Positions 56,887 through 64,000 of a stretch of DNA of 64,000 nucleotides are shown here, one piece after another. The position numbers and the translations under genes were made by a program. Numbering within the stretch: the stretch's first letter is position 1; each line of letters begins with the position of its first letter. This DNA is from Massilia sp. BSC265 (GTDB taxonomy: Bacteria; Pseudomonadota; Gammaproteobacteria; Burkholderiales; Burkholderiaceae_D). Under the pieces are notes generated by a model that saw nothing but the letters and a program-made list of their open reading frames with translations, searched no databases and had not been told where the DNA came from. The DNA is taken from the NCBI RefSeq assembly GCF_000740675.1, contig NZ_JPXI01000037.1, forward strand, positions 186,001-250,000, in the 5' to 3' direction.

Positions 56887-58435
56887 GAACAAACTTTCTC
56901 TCTCTTATGGCCGCATGGCACTGTGCGCCTTGACCGTCGCTACCGGGCTGGTGGCGATGGCCAACGGCGCCTCCGCCACTCCCCAGCTCACCAAGGACAA
57001 CGGCGCTCCGGTAGGCGATAACCAGCACAGCCAAACCGCCGGCCCGAACGGTCCGGTCCTGCTGCAGGATGTGCACCTGGTACAGAAACTCCAGCGCTTC
57101 GACCGCGAGCGCATTCCCGAGCGTGTCGTGCATGCGCGCGGTGCTGGCGCTCATGGCAGTTTTACCGCCACCGAAGACCTGGGCGAGCTGACCCAGGCCA
57201 AGCTGTTCACCAAGGGCAAGGTCACCCCGGTGTTCGTACGCTTCTCGACCGTGATCGGTGGCAGCGGCTCTACCGAGACCGCCCGCGACCCGCGTGGTTT
57301 CGCCACCAAGTTCTATACCGAGGAAGGCAACTGGGACCTGGTCGGTAACAACCTGCCCGTATTCTTCATCCGTGATGCAATGAAATTCCCTGACATGGTG
57401 CACTCACTCAAGCCGGACCCGGTCACCAACACCGGTGACCCGCAGCGCGCCTTCGACTTCTTCTCGCACATTCCCGAATCGACGCACATGCTGACCCGCG
57501 TCTATTCCAACTATGGCATCCCGGCCAATTACCGCGAGATGAACGGCAGCAGCGTGCACGCGCTGAAGTTCGTCAATGCCCAGGGCCGCTATACCTATGT
57601 CAAGTTCGCCTGGAAGTCGCGCCAGGGCGAGCGCAACCTGCGCCCGGCGGAAGTGGCCGCACAGCAGGCGAAAAGCACCAACCACGCCACGGCCGATCTG
57701 TATGAGGCGATCAGGAAGGGCCAGTTCCCGGCATGGGACCTGACTGTGCAACTGATCAAGCCGGAAGACTTGGGCAAGTTCGATTTCGACCCGCTCGACC
57801 CGACCAAGGTCTGGACCGGCGTGCCCGAGCGTAAGGTCGGCACCATGGTGCTGGACCGTGTGCCGGACAACTTCTTTGAGGCGAGCGAACAGGTTGCGCT
57901 GGCGCCGGGTAACCTGGTGCCGGGGATCGAGGCTTCGGAAGACCGCCTGCTGCAGGGCCGCCTGTTCTCGTACATCGACACCCAGCACCACCGCCTGGGC
58001 GCGAACTTCCAGTCGCTGCCAATCAACAAGCCACTGGTCCCGGTCGTGAACCACCAGCAGGATGGCGCCGGCAACATCAGCGGCCGCAAGGGTTCGGTGA
58101 ACTACGAGCCGAGCCGCCTGGCGCCGCTCCCGGCCAGCCCACATGCCCGCAGCAGCGCCCTGCCGCTGTCCGGCGCCACCCAGCAGCAAGGCATCGCCAA
58201 GACCCTGAACTTCCGTCAGGCGGGCGAGTTCTACCGCTCGCTGGGCAAGCAGGATCAGGATGACCTGATCGCCAACCTGTCGGGCGACCTCAAGCGCGTC
58301 ACCGACAAGGACATCCTGCACACCATGCTGTCGCACTTCTGGAAGGCCGACGCCGGCTATGGCCAGCGCCTGGCGAAGGCGGTCGGCGCGGATGCCGAGG
58401 CCATTGCCAAACTGGCCGCCACGCTGAAGGAATAA
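56885..58435 (+). CDS. Monofunctional haem catalase with signal peptide
   Basis: A 516-residue small-subunit catalase that destroys hydrogen peroxide. The catalytic His is in PERVVHARGAGAHG, the Asn in VGNNLPVFFIRD, and the haem-ligand Tyr in RLFSYIDTQ. An N-terminal signal peptide ends near GASA before TPQ, so the enzyme is probably periplasmic (KatB-like). No Shine-Dalgarno sequence precedes the ATG, and OxyR-like repeats lie in the 153-base upstream region. An intrinsic terminator follows. It sits among polyamine-oxidation genes whose pathway can release hydrogen peroxide. Confidence 0.93.
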   Translation: MNKLSLSYGRMALCALTVATGLVAMANGASATPQLTKDNGAPVGDNQHSQTAGPNGPVLLQDVHLVQKLQRFDRERIPERVVHARGAGAHGSFTATEDLGELTQAKLFTKGKVTPVFVRFSTVIGGSGSTETARDPRGFATKFYTEEGNWDLVGNNLPVFFIRDAMKFPDMVHSLKPDPVTNTGDPQRAFDFFSHIPESTHMLTRVYSNYGIPANYREMNGSSVHALKFVNAQGRYTYVKFAWKSRQGERNLRPAEVAAQQAKSTNHATADLYEAIRKGQFPAWDLTVQLIKPEDLGKFDFDPLDPTKVWTGVPERKVGTMVLDRVPDNFFEASEQVALAPGNLVPGIEASEDRLLQGRLFSYIDTQHHRLGANFQSLPINKPLVPVVNHQQDGAGNISGRKGSVNYEPSRLAPLPASPHARSSALPLSGATQQQGIAKTLNFRQAGEFYRSLGKQDQDDLIANLSGDLKRVTDKDILHTMLSHFWKADAGYGQRLAKAVGADAEAIAKLAATLKE

Positions 58436-58466
58436 GCGCCGCCGCCACGGTCCGCCGCAGCTGCCG

Positions 58467-58502
58467 AAGCCCGCCCTGGCTCCTGCCATGGCGGGCTTTT
58501 TT
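58467..58502 (+). terminator. Intrinsic terminator of the catalase gene
   Basis: AAGCCCGCC pairs with GGCGGGCTT around a 14-base loop and is followed by a run of T residues, 31 bases past the stop. Confidence 0.9.
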
Positions 58503-58626
58503 CTGCCTGTTCTCATTGGAGCAACATTCATCGACAAATCCGAGCAAACTTGATCCGGTGGCTGTCTTCTGCCTTTATAATCGCGGATTTTCCGCCCGAT
58601 AACTTTTCTCCCGGAGCGCCCACCGC

Positions 58627-60087
58627 ATGAACACCACTTTGATCGTTTTCGTCGCGCTTTATCTGCTCGGCACGCTGGGGCTCGGGATGTGGGCGGGCAC
58701 GCGGATCAAGAATACCGCCGACTTCGCCGTGGCCGGCCGTAGCCTGCCCCTGATCATGGTGATCACTACCACCTTCGCCACCTGGTTCGGCGCCGAGACC
58801 GTGATGGGCGTGCCGGCCAAGTTCGTGCAGGGCGGCCTGAACGCCATCATCGAGGACCCGTTCGGCGCCGGCATGTGCCTGATCCTGGTCGGCCTGTTCT
58901 TTGCCAAAAAGCTTTATAAACTCAATCTTCTCACGATCGGCGACTACTACCGCCAGCGCTACGGCAAGGGCATCGAGATCTTCTGCTCGGTGGCGATCAT
59001 CCTGAGCTATCTGGGCTGGGTGGCGGCGCAGATCACCGCGCTGGGCCTGGTGTTCACGGTGCTGACGGGCGGGGCGATGGCGCCGGCCACCGGTATGGTC
59101 ATCGGTACCCTGGCAGTGCTGATCTACGTGGTGGTGGGCGGCTTCCTGGCGGTGGCGATCACCGACTTCGTCCAGATGATCGTGCTGGTGGTCGGCATGG
59201 CCATCATCGCGGTCTTCGCTGCCGACCTGGCCGGCGGTGCGGACAATGTGCTGGCGATGGCGCAGCAGGCCGACCTGTGGCGCGTGCTGCCGGAGCCGAC
59301 CTTCACCGACATCGCCTTCTTCGTGGGCGCGGCCGTCACCATGATGTTCGGCTCCATTCCGCAGCAGGACGTGTTCCAGCGCGTGATGTCGGCCAAGGAT
59401 GCGCCGACCGCGCGTACCGGCGCCGTGATCGGCGGCGCCAGCTACATCCTGTTCGCCTTCGTGCCGATGTTCATCGTGGCCGCCGCCGTGGTCGTGATGG
59501 GCAACTCGGCGATGGAGCTCGCCCAGAACGATTACCAGCGCCTGCTGCCGACCTTCATCATGACCAAGATGCCCTTGATCATGCAGATCCTGTTCTTCGG
59601 CGCGCTGCTGTCGGCAATCAAGAGCACCTCGTCGGCGACCCTGCTGGCGCCGTCGACCAGCTTCGTGGAGAACATCCTCAAGAACCTGCGTCCTGGTATG
59701 AGCGACAGGCAGAACCTGCTGGCGATGCGCGTCACCATCGTGATCTTCGCGGCCCTGGTGCTGGCCTATGCGATCGCGATGGAAGGCACCTCGATCTACG
59801 AGCTGGTATCGAGCGCTTACCAGGTGACCCTGGTGGGCGCCTTCGTGCCGCTGGTGATGGGCCTGTACTGGAAGCGCGCGACCACCCAGGGCGCGATCCT
59901 CTCGATCGGCGCGGGCATCGTGGTGTGGATCCTGTTCTTCGAAGGCGTGACCACCTGGGGCGAGCACTTCCCGGGGCAACTGGCAGGCCTGCTGGCCGCT
60001 TTCGTGGGCATGTTCGTCGGCTCGCTGGCGCCGCAGTTGTTCCGCAATGGCGGGGACGCGACGGAGCACATTGTGACGAGTGCCTGA
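58627..60087 (+). CDS. Sodium:solute symporter family protein
   Basis: A 486-residue SSS-family transporter with about 13 helices. DFAVAGRSLPLIMVITTTFATWFGAETVMG is the N-terminal sodium/substrate signature, and SIPQQDVFQRVMSAKDAPTARTG the family loop motif. It lacks the large loops of the VC_2705-type protein at 26895, so the two are from different branches. The flanking polyamine genes suggest an amine or amino-acid substrate, but this is only context. It has its own terminator. Confidence 0.9.
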   Translation: MNTTLIVFVALYLLGTLGLGMWAGTRIKNTADFAVAGRSLPLIMVITTTFATWFGAETVMGVPAKFVQGGLNAIIEDPFGAGMCLILVGLFFAKKLYKLNLLTIGDYYRQRYGKGIEIFCSVAIILSYLGWVAAQITALGLVFTVLTGGAMAPATGMVIGTLAVLIYVVVGGFLAVAITDFVQMIVLVVGMAIIAVFAADLAGGADNVLAMAQQADLWRVLPEPTFTDIAFFVGAAVTMMFGSIPQQDVFQRVMSAKDAPTARTGAVIGGASYILFAFVPMFIVAAAVVVMGNSAMELAQNDYQRLLPTFIMTKMPLIMQILFFGALLSAIKSTSSATLLAPSTSFVENILKNLRPGMSDRQNLLAMRVTIVIFAALVLAYAIAMEGTSIYELVSSAYQVTLVGAFVPLVMGLYWKRATTQGAILSIGAGIVVWILFFEGVTTWGEHFPGQLAGLLAAFVGMFVGSLAPQLFRNGGDATEHIVTSA

Positions 60088-60111
60088 GTTCACACCGATC
60101 TTCCGAACATG

Positions 60112-60143
60112 GGGGAACAATGCCGGTGGCCTTGTTCCCCTTT
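60112..60143 (+). terminator. Intrinsic terminator of the symporter gene
   Basis: GGGGAACAA and TTGTTCCCC form a 9-bp stem with an 11-base loop followed by TTTGTC, 24 bases past the stop. It also separates the convergent aminotransferase gene. Confidence 0.85.
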
Positions 60144-60162
60144 GTCTTCAGTACGCCGCCAG

Positions 60163-61617
60163 TTAGCCCATCCATCCGCGCGCCACGACGTCTTCCAGCG
60201 TCAGATCCAGGCAATACCCGATCCGCTCCACCATCTCGTCGATCTGCGCTTTGGTGATCGACAGCGGCGGCGCCACGATCATGCGGTCGCCGACTGCGCG
60301 CATGATCACGCCGTTGTCGAACATGTGCTTCCGGCACAGCATCCCGATGGCGTGCTCCGCCGGGAAGGGCTCGCAATCATGCACGGTGGCGCCCTTGCGC
60401 CGCACCAGGTTCAGCCCGGCCGTCATGCCGCAGGTCTCGCCATGCCCGACCAGCGGATGCATCGCCAGTGACGCGAAACGCGACTTCAGGTGCGGCCCCG
60501 TCTCCAGCGCCACCCGCTCCACCAGGCCTTCGGTCTCGATGATGCGCAGGTTCTCGAGCGCCGCCGCGCAGGCCGATGGGTGGCCGGAATAGGTGAAGCC
60601 GTGGTTGAAGTCGCCGCCCTTCTCGATGAGAAGATGCGCCACGCGCCCGCCCACCAGCACGCCGCCCAGCGGCACGTAGCCCGAGGTGACGCCCTTGGCA
60701 AACGCGATCAGGTCGGGCTGGAAGCCCATCAGCTCGCAGCCGAACCAGGTGCCCAGGCGCCCGAAGCCGCAGATCACTTCGTCCGACACCAAGAGGATGT
60801 CGTACTTGCTGCAAATGCGCTGGATCTCCGGCCAGTAGGTGGAGGGCGGAATGATGACGCCGCCCGCGCCCTGCACCGGCTCGCCGATGAAGGCCGCCAC
60901 CCGCTCCGGCCCTACTTCGAGGATTTTCTCTTCCAGCCAGGCGGCAGCACGCAGGCCGAATTCGGCTTCGCTCATGCCGCAGCCGTGTTCCGCATAGTTG
61001 GGCTGGCCGATGTGCACGATGCCGGGTATCGGCAGTCCGCCCTGCGCGTGCATGCCGGCCATGCCGCCCAGCGAGGCCCCGGCGAGGGTAGAGCCGTGGT
61101 AGGCGTTGCGGCGGCTGATGAGGATGTCGCGGTCCGGCTTGCCGGCCAGCTGCCAGTAGCGCCGCACCATGCGCACGATGGTGTCGTTGGCTTCCGAGCC
61201 GCTGCCGGTGAAGAAGACGTGCTGGAACGGGTTTGATCCATTGCGTGGCGCGATGCGCGCCAGCAACGCGGCCAGCTTCACCGCCGGCACGTTGGTGGTG
61301 TTGAAGAAGCTGTTATAGAAGGGCAGCTGCAGCATCTGCGCGTGCACCGCGTCGGCGATGCTGGCGCGGCCGTAGCCGGCGTTCACGCACCACAGGCCGG
61401 CCATGCCGTCGATGATCTTCTTGCCTTCGGAATCCCACAGGTAGACCTCGTCGGCGCGCACGATGACGCGGGCGCCGCGCTCCCTCAGCGCCGCGTGGTC
61501 GGTGAAGGGGTGCAGGAAGTGCGCGCTGTCGAGGCGCTGCAGTTCCTGGGTGTCATAGGTGTCATTTGCTTCGGGCGTGGTGACGCGCACCGAAGCCACC
61601 AGCGTATTGGTTGTCAT
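60163..61617 (-). CDS. spuC: Class III PLP aminotransferase, putrescine/polyamine type
   Basis: A 484-residue class III aminotransferase. PLP binding is seen in FTGSGSEANDT, GEPVQGAGG, LLVSDEVICGFGRLG and the Schiff-base lysine Lys308 in FAKGVTSGY. The closest pattern I recognise is SpuC, the putrescine:pyruvate aminotransferase of Pseudomonas, giving 4-aminobutyraldehyde. Other omega-amine transaminases look similar, so the substrate is inferred from the adjacent puuA- and puuD-like genes. It lies 28 bases after the glutamine-synthetase-like gene on the same strand. Confidence 0.85.
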   Translation of the reverse strand: MTTNTLVASVRVTTPEANDTYDTQELQRLDSAHFLHPFTDHAALRERGARVIVRADEVYLWDSEGKKIIDGMAGLWCVNAGYGRASIADAVHAQMLQLPFYNSFFNTTNVPAVKLAALLARIAPRNGSNPFQHVFFTGSGSEANDTIVRMVRRYWQLAGKPDRDILISRRNAYHGSTLAGASLGGMAGMHAQGGLPIPGIVHIGQPNYAEHGCGMSEAEFGLRAAAWLEEKILEVGPERVAAFIGEPVQGAGGVIIPPSTYWPEIQRICSKYDILLVSDEVICGFGRLGTWFGCELMGFQPDLIAFAKGVTSGYVPLGGVLVGGRVAHLLIEKGGDFNHGFTYSGHPSACAAALENLRIIETEGLVERVALETGPHLKSRFASLAMHPLVGHGETCGMTAGLNLVRRKGATVHDCEPFPAEHAIGMLCRKHMFDNGVIMRAVGDRMIVAPPLSITKAQIDEMVERIGYCLDLTLEDVVARGWMG

Positions 61618-61645
61618 GATCGGCTCCCATTGTCGTGTGGCCCGA

Positions 61646-63016
61646 TCAGACGTGCAGCAGCAGGTGCTCCCGCTCCCACGGGCTGATGACGCGCATGAAT
61701 TCCTGGTGCTCGAGGTCCTTCACCGCCGAATACACGTCGATGAAGCGATCGCCCAGCGCTTCGCGCAATCGGTCTTCGCGGCGCAGCAGGGTGATGGCCT
61801 CGGACAGGCCCTGCGGCAACTCGACCGGCATGTCGTAGGCGCTGTCTTCCACCATGCGGCTCGGCTCGATCGCGTCGAGCATGCCGAGGTAGCCGCAGGC
61901 CAGGGTGACGGCCAGTGCAAGGTAGGGATTGGCGTCGGCGCCGATCACGCGGTTCTCGATGCGCCGGTCCTGTGCGCCGGACACCGGCACGCGGAAGCCC
62001 ACGGTGCGGTTGTCCATGCCCCATTGCAGGTTGATCGGGGCGGCCGAGTGGCGCACGATGCGGCGGTAGGAATTCACGTAGGGCGCGATGATGGCCATCG
62101 CCGAGGGCATGTAGCGCTGCAGGCCGCCGATGTAGTGGCGGAAGCTTGGCGACGGCGTGCCGTCGGGATTGCTGAAAATGTTGCGGCCGGTCTCGGCATC
62201 GACGACGCTCTGGTGCACGTGCATCGCCGAGCCGGGCTCGTCAGCCATCGGCTTGGCCATGAAGGTGGCGTACATCTCGTGCTTGAGGGCGGCCTCGCGC
62301 AGGGTGCGCTTGAAGTAGAAGACCTTGTCGGCCAGGCCGAGCGGGTCGCCGTGCAGGAAGTTGATTTCCATCTGGCCGGCGCCGATCTCGTGGATGAGCG
62401 TGTCGACGTCGAGGTTCATCATCTCGCAGTAGTCGTAGATGTCCTCGAACAGCGGGTCGAATTCGTTGACGGCGTCGATGCTGTAGACCTGGCGGCTGGT
62501 CTCGGCACGGCCGCTGCGGCCCACCGGTGACGTGAGCGGCAGGTTCGGGTCGATGTTCTTGGCGGTGAGGTAGAACTCGAGCTCGGGCGCCACCACCGGC
62601 TTCCAGCCGCGCTCGGCGTAGAGCTTGAGCACACGGCGCAGCACGCTGCGGGGCGCGTAATCGACCAGCTTGCCGTCGGCGAAGTAGCAGTCGTGAATGA
62701 CCTGGGCGGTCGGATCGACCGCCCACGGCACCATGGTGATGGTGGTCGGGTCGGCCTTCAGGATCATGTCGCGGTCGGTGGCGGAAATGGCGCGGTTGTA
62801 GGACTCGTCGCGCTCGGGGGTATTGCCGGTGACGGTCATGCCCAGCACCACCTCGGGGATGCGCATGCCGCGGTCGTCGGTGAACTTCACGCGGGGGAGG
62901 ATTTTTCCACGGGCGACGCCGGTCAGGTCGGGGACCAGGCATTCGATTTCGGTGACCCGTTTCGCGTTGAGCCACTCCTCCATGTCGGTGTAAGAAAAAT
63001 TGTCGCGGATTGCCAT
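61646..63016 (-). CDS. puuA: Glutamine synthetase family protein, gamma-glutamylputrescine synthetase type
   Basis: A 456-residue member of the glutamine synthetase superfamily, shorter than GlnA and without the adenylylation Tyr region. The ATP/metal-binding motifs are in APELEFYL, EIGAGQMEINF (Mn ligands), MHVHQSV and RIENRVIGADANPYLAL. Proteins of this type ligate glutamate to putrescine or other polyamines at the expense of ATP. ATG has GTGAGG upstream. It is in the middle of a minus-strand set with the PuuD-like hydrolase (158 bases upstream) and the aminotransferase (28 bases downstream). Confidence 0.87.
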   Translation of the reverse strand: MAIRDNFSYTDMEEWLNAKRVTEIECLVPDLTGVARGKILPRVKFTDDRGMRIPEVVLGMTVTGNTPERDESYNRAISATDRDMILKADPTTITMVPWAVDPTAQVIHDCYFADGKLVDYAPRSVLRRVLKLYAERGWKPVVAPELEFYLTAKNIDPNLPLTSPVGRSGRAETSRQVYSIDAVNEFDPLFEDIYDYCEMMNLDVDTLIHEIGAGQMEINFLHGDPLGLADKVFYFKRTLREAALKHEMYATFMAKPMADEPGSAMHVHQSVVDAETGRNIFSNPDGTPSPSFRHYIGGLQRYMPSAMAIIAPYVNSYRRIVRHSAAPINLQWGMDNRTVGFRVPVSGAQDRRIENRVIGADANPYLALAVTLACGYLGMLDAIEPSRMVEDSAYDMPVELPQGLSEAITLLRREDRLREALGDRFIDVYSAVKDLEHQEFMRVISPWEREHLLLHV

Positions 63017-63173
63017 GATTGCCTCACTGTCTGCTTCAGTTGCGTGCCTCGAATGCGGATGTCGAATACGGTGCGCACGGCGGCCTGCAGCCGGTGCGCT
63101 GCATGCATCAGGCAGGGAAGCTATGGGACGGCGCTGGTGAGCCGGTAAAAGGCCGCCCCCAAGGCAAAATCGG

Positions 63174-63947
63174 TCATGCGTTGCTCCGTTGCTGGTACCG
63201 CTGTTTTTGTTCCTGGTATTCGCGGCAGGCCTTGCCGAAGGCGCCGAACATCTTCATCGAATACGGGTTGTGCTGGATGCGCCACTCGGGGTGCCACTGC
63301 ACCGCCAGCGTGAAGCCGGGAGAAGTGGAGACCGAGAAGGCTTCGACCAGGCCGTCCTCCGCTACAGCTTCGACTGTGAGGCCGGGAGCCAGTTCGTTGA
63401 CGCCCTGCCCGTGCAGCGAGTTCACGGGGATTTCCGGCACGCCGAGCATGCGCTCGAGGCAGCCGCCGGGCGTGAGCGTGACGTTGTGGGCGTCGCCGTA
63501 CTGCTCGTCCATGCCGAGCTCGGGATTCTCGCGGTGGTCGAACTTGCCGGCCACGCTCTGGACCGCCTGGTGCAGGCTGCCCCCCAGCGCCACGTTCATC
63601 TCCTGGAAGCCGCGGCAGATCGCGATGATCGGGATGCCGCGCTTGACCGCTTCGCGGATCAGGGGCAGCGTGGTCTGGTCGCGCGCCGGGTCCTGGGGCA
63701 GCGAAGGGTCGAGCACTTCCTCGGAATAGTAGCTGGGGTGGACGTTCGAGGCCGAGCCGGTCAGCATGATGCCGTCGCACAGGGCCAGCATGGTTTCCAG
63801 GTCCAGCGAGGCGCCCAGCGAGGGCAGGATCATGGGGGCGCAATCGGCGCCGAGGACGACGGCGTCGACATACTTGTGCTGGGCTGCGTGATAAGGATGT
63901 TCGCCGAAATCACGCGTGCATGCGGGGACGATGACGATGGGGCGCAT
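63174..63947 (-). CDS. puuD: Gamma-glutamyl-gamma-aminobutyrate hydrolase
   Basis: A 257-residue class I glutamine-amidotransferase-like hydrolase that releases GABA from gamma-glutamyl-GABA. The nucleophile Cys111 is in IAICRGFQEMN and the His-Glu pair is His219 and Glu221 in VQWHPEW; PSYYSEE and SLHGQGVN are further PuuD-type motifs. Length agrees with E. coli PuuD. It is the first visible gene of the minus-strand polyamine set, separated from the puuA-like gene by 157 bases, which probably hold a promoter. Confidence 0.92.
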   Translation of the reverse strand: MRPIVIVPACTRDFGEHPYHAAQHKYVDAVVLGADCAPMILPSLGASLDLETMLALCDGIMLTGSASNVHPSYYSEEVLDPSLPQDPARDQTTLPLIREAVKRGIPIIAICRGFQEMNVALGGSLHQAVQSVAGKFDHRENPELGMDEQYGDAHNVTLTPGGCLERMLGVPEIPVNSLHGQGVNELAPGLTVEAVAEDGLVEAFSVSTSPGFTLAVQWHPEWRIQHNPYSMKMFGAFGKACREYQEQKQRYQQRSNA

Positions 63948-64000
63948 GGTCTCTACCTTGTCGTGAAGCGCACGAGACCATGATACGACTATTCCGGTCC

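Overview
The window is a GC-rich (clearly above 60% by eye), densely coded chromosomal segment of a Gram-negative bacterium. Gene families and gene order point to a betaproteobacterium of the order Burkholderiales, most likely Oxalobacteraceae near Massilia/Telluria. The main reasons are the minus-strand run pgk-pyk-fba-purC-purE-purK-sua5, the block purM / AI-2E-transporter position / hda-HAD-pcnB-folK, recA-recX, sucC-sucD, and a sigma-54 driven type IV pilin. The genus is an inference; no rRNA, tRNA, CRISPR array, prophage or insertion sequence was recognised.

Layout. 1-2.0 kb: the 5' part of an OmpW-like porin and an SGNH/GDSL lipoprotein esterase. 2.3-9.9 kb (minus): purine synthesis, lower glycolysis and the tRNA-modification gene sua5. 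9.9-15.3 kb: AzlCD exporter, a small zinc-finger protein, a YheT-type hydrolase, a BepA-like periplasmic protease and moaC. 15.7-19.0 kb: chemoreceptor, YcgR/PilZ protein and type IV pilin. 19.3-24.1 kb (minus): sucD, sucC, a DUF2889 protein, recX and recA, with two LexA boxes ahead of recA. 24.3-29.0 kb: a two-component pair translationally coupled to a VC_2705-type large/small-subunit sodium:solute symporter. 29.1-31.6 kb: an S9 peptidase followed by the decayed remains of a second copy. 31.7-36.7 kb: purM, a shrunken AI-2E-transporter remnant, hda, a HAD phosphatase, pcnB, folK and a DUF486 membrane protein. 36.9-44.1 kb: a large TonB-dependent receptor, panB, thpR, small hypotheticals, and an MFS transporter with its DeoR-type regulator.

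44.3-54.7 kb is a signalling island with seven two-component proteins and almost nothing else: a REC-REC-kinase, a LytS/LytTR pair, and a tightly packed minus-strand operon of a CHASE3-PAS kinase, an Rcp1-like single-domain regulator, a REC-PAS-kinase and a REC-PAS-PAS-kinase-REC hybrid. Domain content suggests a multistep phosphorelay whose output is not encoded nearby. 54.9-63.9 kb is a polyamine (putrescine) degradation neighbourhood: aldehyde dehydrogenase, aminotransferase, gamma-glutamyl ligase and gamma-glutamyl-GABA hydrolase on the minus strand. A periplasmic-type catalase and a solute symporter are interleaved on the plus strand.

Most of the window is ordinary housekeeping chromosome. 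The parts most worth a second look are the phosphorelay operon, the two gene remnants (31.15-31.62 kb and 32.87-33.10 kb), the pilin control region with its TGACA array, the duplicated LexA operators, a 16-base sequence shared by the leaders of two signalling genes, and a large imperfect cruciform at 22.28-22.35 kb. I do not see a clearly novel defence or mobile system.
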